DNA of 64,000 nucleotides from Pieris napi (lineage: Eukaryota; Arthropoda; Insecta; Lepidoptera; Pieridae): the NCBI RefSeq assembly GCF_905475465.1, contig NC_062242.1, positions 9,265,501 through 9,329,500 on the forward strand, written 5' to 3'. How positions within the stretch are numbered: position 1 is the stretch's first letter; each line of letters starts with the position of its first letter. Under the pieces are notes generated by a model. It saw only the letters and a list, made by a program, of their open reading frames with translations. It had not been told where the DNA came from and did not search any database. Below, in pieces: positions 13,928 through 25,900 of the stretch. The position numbers and the translations under genes were made by a program.

Positions 13928-16900
13928 TGTCAACTATACATTTGTTTTATATTTTGATGCCCTTACTTTTAATTTCGGTATAAATAATGCACGTTATAGT
14001 AGTTCTTATCAAGTTAATATTAATAAAATATTGTTTTTTTCTAGTATGGTACATACATGTTTTAAATATACGTCAATATAAGTATTTATTTTTTCAGCTT
14101 TGTGTATAATATTTATTTAGTGCACCATTTATTTTTGTTTTCGTTACATGTTACCGCACTATCCCACCCAATACACAAACGAAACGTGATTTTTTCCGGG
14201 AACAAATCCAAATCTCAAAATGGAATGTTGGAATCCACAAAGTCAAACGTCGACCGCGACGAAAAAAACGAAAATAAATTGTCTTTGACATTTTATGGAC
14301 TCTATGGTACGGTGTGTTTGTGAACATTCGAAATTGGATCTGTGATTTCGGACGCTGTGCCATTTTGTGATTCGAAATTCAAAATTGGGGCCAAATGCAT
14401 TTGTGTATTTTACGCGTTATGACGTGTTTTATTTTATTCCTTTTATATTGTTGCATTTATCGCCATTTGTGGCAATCGACGGGTTCAATCTGTATTGCGT
14501 TGCATTTTTAAAACTTTTATTGTATTATTTTTATCTGCATTGTGCTCCTAATGACAGTTCGAGCGTGGTTTAGGCCTTACTTGCCATTGGTTTTGGGAGT
14601 TACCTCATGTCTGTGGGGCGTAGCCATATTTGTTTATCACGAGATATATGGATAATGTTTTTGATGTATATTTTCAATTCTTCTTGTTATGTTGACGATT
14701 TGGTTTTGATAAGTGTACGAATTATCCAAGATGGCTGACTTTTAAATTAAACAATGTTACCCCAAAGATGTATACGTAATCTTTTAACGGGCGTATTATT
14801 AGTTGACACAAATATATCTTTGTATAGAAGATTGTATAGTATTGTGTTAATAGGCTCAAGGCCAGTTTACGTCAAAAATATTCTAGTCTTAAAACCAATT
14901 TGATCTTAATGCTATTACCAAAGAACCACACGAACTAGTCATTTTTATTTACCTTTTTTTATATATAAAACCTCTTTTCAATGTACTACTAAAATATTCC
15001 CTGGGCGCGTATTAAAATCGGAAAAACGTATTTGATAGAAATGATAGATTATGGCTGCATTATCATCTTTATTTTTTAACAACGAAGTTTCCTTATTGTA
15101 TGCGATTTATATATAAATATTCTATACCAGTATATACTCCAGTGGAAAGTTTTTAGTCTTTATGGATTACATTAAAAGTTGCCAAGTTTGTTATTTGGTG
15201 AATGAAGATTATTTAAAACCGAATTTTATAATCCCATCCCTATCGAAGATTTAAAAAAAATATGTTGAAAAGGGGGAGTTTTTTAGGGCATCACAATGCA
15301 GATCACGTTTAGTTTAGTTACGTTTACTTTGTTTTAGAATCTCATTTCATGTATTAATTTTCTATCATGTCATCTACTGACATTTTTTGTTGTCGACTAA
15401 AATTCAATTTTTTTGCATTATTTGTATGAAAAAGTTGCCAGTTTATAAAGTACTTTGAAGTCGTGATTTTATCTCAATAGTCTGTATCAGTAGATGACAT
15501 GAATTTATTTTTAAGTAAGGCATTTTATTCAAAAACCTACGCACTCATACTTATTCCAATAACACATTAGGTCTATTAAGCCTTCCATACTAAGCTACCA
15601 AAGGTACGATTTTATTTATTTTTCTTGCAACGACGTGAACATATTTTGGTTTCCACCGGCCTTAAAAAGTTTAATAGAAACTGTTGTTTAAAGGGTATTA
15701 TGAGTGTGAAAGTTGTATTTATCGTTTTTTATTTCTAAACTAACATTTATATTTGTTTGAAGCATTACAGCGCATTTATTTCTCTTAGTTAATAGCGTCA
15801 AATGTGTAACATTGGCGCGCCTTTGTATGACAGTTGCGTTCGGATTTATGACACTTTAATTTTTGTTTACTTTGCTTGGTTCCTTGTCTACGTATAAAGT
15901 ATATGCGGATTTTTTATCTTGCAGTTGAGTTCTATAGTCTATTAAACACATGGGCCTCATTTACGTGCTATCTATAGGTGCTAATATATAAATAATTTCT
16001 GCGGTCACGAATCGGAGCGCAGTCTTTTCGTACAGTGTGCCTTGTACTTGTAGAAATGTGCGATATGTACATAAGTTATACGATATTAAAGTTGATGTAT
16101 TATCCTGTTATTTATTTTTTTATTACCTTCACAAAGATCGACTTTATCGTCCATAATATAAATTGTAATTTCGCAAGCAGCCAGGCAGGGATCGACTAAA
16201 TCATATTGGAGCGGGAAAGAAGAGAATGGTGCGTTTAACTCTTAGTCCTACAGCTGTAGACATTAGTATGTGATTGTTTATTTTGTTTTGTCCCATACAG
16301 TATCTGTTGTTAATAATTTAAGTATACAGGTTTATTTTGTCTTTCTATAATCATGATTTACTATGGAAATACTAATGTTTGGTAAAAAATATTGAAGGCT
16401 TTGACATATTGGAAAACATTACTATTCGTAATTAAACTAAATATGAAATTACAACAGATATTGTTTTAAGGTTTTTATGAATTTCCTTTTTGTGCTGTGT
16501 TTAAACAATAACATAGCATAGTCCTATCGTTTCATTGTAAGTACGAGCAAGTGTCAAGGAAAAAAATATTTTGAGGGGTTTGTCACTGTTTTAAAAGTCG
16601 AGTTTATCTACGAAAATAACCTTAATTAAAATATTTAAATTAAGAATTTAAATTGTTTACGCTTTTGTTCATAAACGCGCTATGAGCTTTAAGTATTGCA
16701 AATATCTTTTCAAAGGCACATGAAAATTTAAATACAAAACAAAAGCTAGTTAAAGCTCAAAGTTCAATTTATGAAATGGAAACGTTTAGAGTTAGTTAAT
16801 TTTATTTAGTTAAGTATATTTTTGTTAGTTTTACCAATTATGTCTCGATTTTAAAACAGTGATGTTGATTTTTCGGCCATTTTTATGGAAACGATTATAT

Positions 16901-19900
16901 TAAATGCTTCGCTTTTGCTTGAGCTTGCGGTTTTATGAATGTGACAGATACCCTCTTTCTGATTTTGACTACATACCCTCGTTTTCACGTCCGTTCATAT
17001 TACCAGATAACGCATAAAGCGTCATGGTTTTATTCTCTTTAACACTTGTTTGTATCATAGGCATTGACTAATCTGTTTTTATTGTCAACTACCCTCGTTT
17101 TGTATACGTCCTGTAATACAAATCAGTACTTATATTTTATCTCATTATGTCCAGCAAATAGGTCATTTAATGTCTCGACATACATAATACAGTTTTTCTG
17201 ACGTCATTCTATCTATTAATAAATTGAAGGTAGATTTAAGGTTAATAAGTTTGACTTCAATGTTTATAATAAGTACTGGTTTGTTTGTAAGTTAGTAGTT
17301 TGTACAGCGTCCATTGTAAGCGTCCAAAATGCATGTCATTGCCCCGAGCCGTTCACTAAAACATGTCATGTACAGTCGAGTAATTAAGTGAATTTATCAA
17401 ATTATAGAAATAATATCGTTTCTTCTGATTTATCTGAAGATTGGTCACGTGATCCATATAGAAATGGGATAGTGCATATTTATTTCACTTTAACACTCGA
17501 CTATACCTAAAACATAAAAATGTGTTTTTCGATTCATGGTTGAGGTTGGGATTTGGTTTATGTTTTACCCTCTATTGTGTTAATTATATAATTTTTACCA
17601 ATTCTATAATGCGTGAACAAGTATCCTAAGATGCTAAACTTAAGTCAGAGTCAGGTTTGAGTATTTTTTTCATATAAATGATGTATGTGTAACAGGAATT
17701 TTGAAAATAACGTAATACTATAGTCGACGCATTATGAACTGAGGCTTCGGGTCATAAAACCATATTAATCTGTCTGTCTCGCTCGCACTTACAGGTCTTA
17801 TGGAGAGGTGTAGTGATGTGCGTAAGAATTGTAGAGGTGCATATCGAGTGTCATAACAAAAAAAATATATGTATTTATAAAAAAACAACAACCCTTACTC
17901 CTAACGACCAATCAGGAGTGCGTGCGTAGCTAAGTATCGATAACGTGTTGCATTGCGTGCACATTCCTACTGTCAGTGACATTTATTGCCCGACGACTCA
18001 GTTTGAAATGCTTCGACTTTTGTTATTACTACGGAATAAGTATGAGTCAAATGCTGTATGTTAATCTAGAAAAAATCAAGAAGTTTGAAGCAAAAAGATA
18101 AAGACGGCGTTAAAATGTTTCTGACTTGGTAGCACTAGGATACTTGTATAAATAAATGAAAGGGTTTTAACTAATTCTTATTTTTCAGTCTTGGACCGAC
18201 CGCCATCTCAAATGAGTTACCTCGAACAGTTCTTGAAGGATGCGCCACCTGAGAGGCATTACGACAATGTTAGCACTATCAACAATGAACAGAAGGTCTG
18301 TTTATATTACTTAGAAGCATATGTTATATAACATAAGTGTTTTAAAACAATATTAGTTACAAGTTAGATCATCGTTTCTCAGCTCGGGGGGGGGGGGGGT
18401 CGCGACCCTTGGGGGGGGGGAGTCGAGTTTGTTTCGTCGCGGTCTGTTGAACAAAAATAAATACAAACACACATGTATGTAGAATAAAAGATTCGACAAA
18501 AAAGCGTGCTATGTACATATTATTATAACTGCTTTATTTAACTTTTTGGCTTTTTCGTGGGTCGCGACATAAAAATGGCTGAGAAATGATGTGTTGGAGT
18601 AATAATAGTGCAATATATTGTTAAACATCATTGAAAATTAAGGAAATATGAAAGCTGCTAGTTTGAATAGGTTATTTAAGTGTAACGTCGTTTTTATTAT
18701 TTTTATGATATTAGATTTTGTTTCATTTAGAAGTAGAATTCACAATTGTTCGTAAGCTAATGCACACATAATTATACTAATGAAATCATAACTTCAATCA
18801 TGAAACTAGTTAAAATGGTAATCGCAAATGTATACGAAAACTTTGTGAAAATTTGTATCATATAGAATTTTTTTTTTAATAATTTCTCAATTATATGCAT
18901 ATTTTGTGCTTTTCTTTTTATAGCATTTTGCAAAGAGACAATTTTTTTAGTAGAATTATAGAAATATTTAGTTTTGAGCAGTATTGGCTTCAGCGTGCGA
19001 CTCTCATCCTTGGCTGTGCACCAATGGACTTTCTCTCTATGTGCGCATTTAATATTTGCTCGAACGGTGAAGGAAAACATCGTGAGGAAACCGACATGTC
19101 TTAGACTCAAAAAGTCGACGGCGTGTGTCAAGCACAGGCTTTTTTTAATAAGTTTTGTATCAAAGTCAAATCATTTATTTCAATTAGACCACCTAAAATG
19201 GCACTTTTAAACGTCATACAAAATACAAAGAAGATTCTAGTTGCCCCTTCCAAAAGGTAGTTTCGTGTGGGGAAGAATGGGCACACATGTACATTGCGAT
19301 TACTTAGATTGTTGTGACTAATAGTGCTTAATTTATGTTGCCTTACATTCGCTTTACGCAGATCTCGCCGGGCTATCGTTACAGAAATGTGCAGCATTGT
19401 TGTAACGCAAAGGTGAGATTATTGTTTTGTTTTGCTTGCTACTGTCATAAATAACTGCATGTAATTCATTTGATATTTTTGTCGATTTAATTTATATCCA
19501 AACTTATAGAGGGTTGATTCTTTAAATGTCCTGTTTATTTGTTATAATTAGCATTTTAGGGTGAGAATTTAACGCTATACTCTGATTTTTAATTCTGACA
19601 TTTCTTAAGTGTTACTAAAAAAGTACTCCACGGATAAAGGGAAAAATTTGACTTATTTGAGGGTAATAAAAAAATACTACGTATTTTTGGTTTTACCTAC
19701 AAAAGGTAAATACAAAAATTTACTCAAGTGACCTAATACAAAAATAACAAATAATTTAATATCACGAATTACTTTATTTTATTCTTTAGCTGGCATCACT
19801 GCCTACTAATTCCTGGTTTAGTACCTTTAAAAAAAAATTATTTCTTTTTTTTAATTTTTTACCACTCGCCGTTAAACCACTTTTAATGTGGAGCACCGCA

Positions 19901-22900
19901 CTTAATAAAATGGATATGTCACCGTAAAATTGTAAACACCGTAAATTGTAATCCATCTCGCGAGATTGTAAACTGTCGAAATATTGTGAACCTCAACGAA
20001 CTGCTTTTAATTTAACGTATTATTATTCGGTAGATTGTAATCTATCGAATCGAAACCGTCAAATTGTGAAACGGATCGCACCGTCATCGCACAGATACAT
20101 TAACTAACAATAAAATGTATGTATAGACTCAGATGTTCAGACTCGTATTGAAATTGAAAAATGTACCCGGCCAAAATGGTTTACCATCACTGACAGGTCA
20201 AAAAATTATAGCTGTCAGAATTCGGAATACGGAATTAAAGATCAGAGTATAAGTATGAATGACGTATCTCAAATCCAATACGTTTTTGACACACGGAAGT
20301 CTTTTGCTGCCCGTCGTTTGTTATTAAAACGACTTAAAAGTATTAAACCGTAGTAAAAATGCTCCAATAGGATGTCCACTATTGCATATTATGTTTGTGA
20401 TAGAAATGTAATGTGTGCCACAAAAGCGCTAATAATAATTTCATAATAGATAATGTATGGATCGCAACAGTCTACGGCGCTGAGTGGGTCAGCCGAGTCA
20501 CAAGATGAGATGGAACAACGTGCTGTTTCGCCTATATCCTGCAAGAGCTCGCCTAGTGAAATGTCCACTGTAAGTTTATATAACTAATTGTATACAGTTT
20601 TCTTTTTATGCCCGTAAGATCACTAGCTCAGTATATGAGAACATGAGAAAATCTGTGCTTTATAATTAAATTTGTATATCGAAGAAATGATCGCTTATAA
20701 AGAAGAAGAGGACGAGCCATACTGGTTGCGGCAGCACTGCTTTATAATTGCTAGACTAAAATAGTATTATTGATTACAAAATTTTTGGGTATTTATTCCA
20801 TAAGTACCTTAACTTGGTACTGAATTGGGTGTTCGGGTACAACATTTTCATTCACAGTGGTTGCCTGGAAGAGATCGCTCGAAAGCGATAAGGCCGTGTT
20901 GAATTCCTTTTCATTTAATTATGTCAACTGTATTATATTTCTGTATGTAACGAAGTGTTAATACTCGTAAATAAATAACATTTAATAGCTTGTGCTAATT
21001 TAAGTTACTCCGATAAGTTCCGAGACTGAAACTTAGAAATGAAACAATATTTATTTGTTTTGCAAGTTGCTATATTAGCAGGTTTAGAATAAAATATATA
21101 AAGCTTAATAAATAAGATATTAAATTTATACTAGGTACTTAAGCTACGTCTGTATGTTCATTTTAATTAGAAAATATCACTGATATTTATTTCATATGTA
21201 CTTTAGTGAAATATAGTATTAATTTAATATCACACACATATAGAGTATTTACAACATTCTTAAATATCATAATAATATTTAAAAATATACATATTTATAA
21301 TAATATTATGTAACTATATTATATTACCAATTTTAACTTGTAAAAATCACCCGTTTGCGATATTGAAGCGATCTAGTTTCATTATTATGATTTATTACCG
21401 ATGAATATTGTGAATGAATTAAAATGAATGAATATTATTCGTCGAATTAATTTATAGTTTATACCCCAATAATAAAAAATGTTTTAAATGAAAGATGTAT
21501 CTAAAGATAATTCGGCCTAATAAAGTGTAGCAGTATTCGTTACAGGATCAGTCTGTGGCGGCGCCCGTGACCGGCAAACAAAAACTACACCAGTTCCTAG
21601 TAAGGACGTTTAGTAGCCCCACGAAATGCAATCACTGCACTTCACTTATGGTAAGTTAATGTCTAATTCTTAAATAAATGTCGATCGTGTTCGTGGAAAA
21701 GTTATACTCTGACATTTAATTACGCAAAATTCTGACATGTCATAAGTGTTGCTACTAAAAAAGTTCACCGAAAAAGGGACAAATTTTACCTATTAAAATT
21801 CTACATACTTTTTATGTTTTACCTACAAAATGGTAAATCTAAATATTTATATTTTTACTCAAGTGACCTAATACAAAAATAACAAGTATTTCAATATCAC
21901 GAAGAATATATCGAAGTGCCCGGCTAAAAAGGTTTGCCATTACTGACATGTCAAAAAATTATAGCTACGGAATTAAAAATCAGAGTGTATTTTTGGTAAA
22001 AATTTAAAAAGAAATGTTTGGCTTGATAAGGACAAATGGCCTATTCATAATACTGGCCTATTCTACAGGTGGACTATCTGGTACCTAGCATGTTGAAAGT
22101 TGTCGATTTATTATCAGGAAAGCTTTACCAAGAAATTCTATTATCTAGCATTAATGCTATGAAAGAGTGAAGCGAAATGAAAACTTGGCACAGGAGCAGG
22201 TCCTCATAATAAAGGTTAAGCACTTGAGGCCTGTGACACCGGGAGAATAACAAGTGTGGTTCTGTATTTTAATGGTATTTACCAGGGTCCCATTTTTTAG
22301 GTTGTGATAAGCGGTATTCTTATCATATATGTCGCAGATACAACGCGTCACTACCGTCGTCCGACATTATTATTTAATATTTAAACACAGTCAATGCCTG
22401 CGCAGGCGCCGATCAGTGAGCCACTCTACTCAAGTACTCAACGAACGATTCTACGCACTATTGACAAATTGACATTGACAAGTTACGACCTGTAAGATGT
22501 CTATAATATTGCGTGGTGTTGCCATTCTAATAAACAAATGACATCGTGTTCTTTTATAACATAATCTCTGACATATACAAATATTTAAAATATTTATAAT
22601 TTATATATTTTTATAGATTGGAGTCACCCGCCAAGGAGTGGTTTGTGAGCGTTGCGGTGTAGCTGTCCACACCGCTTGCTGTGCATTAGTTGCGCCTAGG
22701 TGTCCCCTCCCCGCCGAGAGATGTCGTCGTCCATTGGGCATTGACCCCGCGAGGGGACAGGGGACAGCCTATGAGGGATATGTCAAGGTAATATTAGCTT
22801 TTATTATCATAAATTTAATAGAAAATATATTTTTTGATTTGATGGTAAAACACTTAGTCAACGTAATAAATGCTAGATTTGTATACAGAAATCTTGAGCA

Positions 22901-25900
22901 TGGCTTCTTGCGTGTATTGGGAAGTAAACAGAATTGTGGATAAAACTTTATAGGCCGGTAACGCACTTGCAACGATCCTGGTGTTGCGGTAGTCTATGGG
23001 TGGCGGTATATAGTTATCTTTAAGTGACCCGCCTGCTCGTTTACCTCCTGTCTCATTAAAAAGTATAAGGGTCTGTTTCACAATGTATGGATAAAGTAAC
23101 AAATAGCTATGCAACACATAAATTATTTGGAAGATAAATTGTTCTATTTGACATTCATCGGACTCATAACTTTTGATGGACTTTATGTGACGAATAGCGC
23201 TATCTGACACTCGTGAAACGCAACAATAGTGTTTATCCTACAAATAAGTAATAAATAGCTAATTTGGAACTTATGTAGAACTTATCCGTACATTGTGAAA
23301 CAGAGCCTTAGTATATCGTGTCACGTGATTATACAATCATACTCAATCATCTCAATTTTAATTTTTGTTATCTACTTTATAAATTTGATATAATATTGTT
23401 AGCGGACTAACGTTGCGGCGTTGACTCACTTTTATTTCGAGACTTCGTGCGGAACGGACGTGTAACTAACCTGCCCTCAGTGAATTTTAAAAGTGTAAAG
23501 TACCTACACGTTCTAATCTTTTGTGTTAACTAATAATATATAATTTTTTTATTAATTTGATTGCAGGTACCGAAGCCGGGTGGTGTAAAAAAGGGCTGGA
23601 TGCGGCAGTTTGTCGTTGTTTGTGATTTCAAATTGTTCCTGTATGATATATCTCAGGATAGGTGAGTTAATATTATTGAAATTCCCGAATTAATTGCTGA
23701 TATTTTCTAAAATTGCTCAAAATAATATACATATACGTATTTTAAGTCTTTATCCGTACGTACGAGTTATCTCCAAACGCGTCTTTTCGAAGGAGATAAT
23801 CAAATCGAATGGATTTTTAAAATCACATTAAAACGCACACACACATACCTCAACCAATAAATTAGAATTAAATTGTCTTTGTTAGTACATAACGTTCTTC
23901 GTATATTACGTTGTAATCCGTTTTGGTTATAATTTTAATTAAAAAATTATCTTTAGATAAAAGATGTATAATAACAAACAGTTATTTGTCCAATTTTTTT
24001 ATCGTAGTTTTAATGCATATATATATTCTTAGTTTATATTGACTTTAAAACTACTCGGTTTTTAACATAAAAACTTCATTTACGTTTGTTTTTAGAAACG
24101 CGTTGCCATCTGTATGTGTAAGCCAAGTACTGGACATGAGAGATCCGGAATTCAGTGTGACGTCAGTGAAGGACTCTGACGTCATTCATGCGAGTAAACG
24201 GGATATACCCTGTATATTTAGGGTAAGTACTACGTCACCCACGTTTCTGATAAGTTATTAAATGTTTATAAGTAATTTTTATTATTTTTTTTTATCCCAG
24301 AAGGATGGTCCAAGATCTTAAAGTTACGCGTTACTAGGTGATTTTGTGGAAAAACAAGATATAAATAAAGTTTTAAAGCTGGCAATCATATCACACCTGT
24401 TAAGAACACGACCGAAATAAAAAAATATTAATATGCTGTATTTTTTTTTTTAATTATAAAATAATTTAAAAAATACTGTATGATGTTATGTAACGCATAC
24501 TATACGTGACGTGTATAAAAACGTATACAAGTTGTATGAAACTAATATAAAAAAAATATGCAATTATCATATCAAATATTATTTTATTATTTATATTATA
24601 AATCATCAATTATTGTAAAATTGTATCTTAATATAGTGGAGTACTCTAGAGATAAGTGTCCCACGGTTTTTCTCTTAATTGGTACGTGGAGTGATAGTAT
24701 TGTCTTTTATTGACATAACTTTTACACATTTAAAGAAAACACTTTTTTACCCGATTGAAGTTTACAATTATTTTACATGATTTTAAATTTAACCGACGTT
24801 TAGCGTGCTTTACAGCGTGCGTGGTCACGGTGACTGAAGACAAAAGATGTTGAATGTCAAAAAGTATCACGTCAATATAATAATACATAAGTTCAATCCG
24901 TTAAAAAAGTGTTTTCTTTAAACGTGGAGTGATGTTTATATCACTACAGCTATTTTCAACACAAAACTATATAGTTCCTAAGCGCGTCCATAAAAAATAA
25001 ATTGTAAATTATCTATACAATGTAGATATCAACGTCCCAATTGGAAGGCGGCAAGCGTTACCATACATTGATGTTGGCGGAATCTGAATCGGAGAAAACC
25101 AAATGGGTGGTCGCACTCAGCGAGTTGCACAGAATACTCAAACGTAACAACTTGCCTGATAAATGCGTAAGTATTTGTGTCCGTAACTTATATCTTTATT
25201 TATACACCCCCCCCCCCCATGTAACTCGCCGTAACGTTTTTCAGTACCCAAGTCTAGTAGACCAGCTAGTGACTCTTTAGTTACTATTATGTGGTGTAAG
25301 TTGAAAATAATATTAACAATAACGCGTAATTCAATCCCCGCCCCGCATCGTAACGTTTTACAAAAGAACCCCCCTTCCAAAATTCTTTACGTAATACTTG
25401 AACGCTCCCTAATGAACTTATTAGCATTATTATTATTATAGCGTAATCATAATTTGAAAGAAAACGACGCCTGAGTACTTTATATAAAGAGTGTAATTAA
25501 AAAGATTAAAGGTCTGTTTCACAATGTATGGATAAAGTACCAAATAGCTATGCAACATATAAATTATTTGGAAGATAAATTGTGCTATTTGACACTTCAT
25601 CGGCCTCGTAACTTATGATGGGCTTTATGTGACGAATAGCGCTATCTGACAGTCGTGAAACGTAACAATAGTGTTTATCCTTACCAATAAGTTATAAATA
25701 GCTAATTTGGAACTTATGTAGAACTTATCCGTACATTGTGAAACAAACCCTTAGTTTTGTAAAAATCTCCGTTAGTTATAAAATTAAATTTGTAATTAAC
25801 ATAAAAATAATTCAAACATTCAATGTAGTGTTTATAAATGTTCATATATGAGGTTTATACAAATACAGTCGACTCTCGATAATTTGAAACTCAAGGGACC

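Larger units (their letters stand above)
13672..18188 (+). other. long gek intron 19, unusually poor in transposons
   Basis: 4.5 kb with an AT microsatellite at its start and only two small inverted-repeat elements (15365-15502, 17373-17503). An acceptor-like tttttttcag at 14088-14097 is followed by six in-frame codons and TAG. See findings for the possible alternative 3' end. Confidence 0.5.
21546..22787 (+). other. gek: gek exons 22-23: C1 zinc-binding domain
   Basis: The two exons together give the full C1 pattern H-X12-C-X2-C-X13-C-X2-C-X4-H-X2-C-X7-C (H808, C821, C824, C838, C841, H846, C849, C857 in window numbering). All eight zinc ligands are present. The start HQFLVRTFSSPTKCNHC is typical of MRCK. 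In the family this domain sits at membranes and can bind phorbol ester or diacylglycerol weakly. An intron splits the domain after the second Cys pair. Confidence 0.93.
22767..25166 (+). other. gek: gek exons 23-26: PH domain
   Basis: The domain begins with YEGYVKVPKPGGVKKGW, continues WMRQFVVVCDFKLFLYD (beta strands with the usual basic loop), and ends with the C-terminal helix KWVVALSELHRILK. The Trp of the final helix, a hallmark of PH domains, is present. In MRCK this domain works with C1 in membrane targeting. Confidence 0.9.

Noticed and set aside
18380..18425. Long G runs as a regulatory quadruplex
   Set aside because: They sit inside a hAT-like MITE and are more simply explained as part of that repeat.
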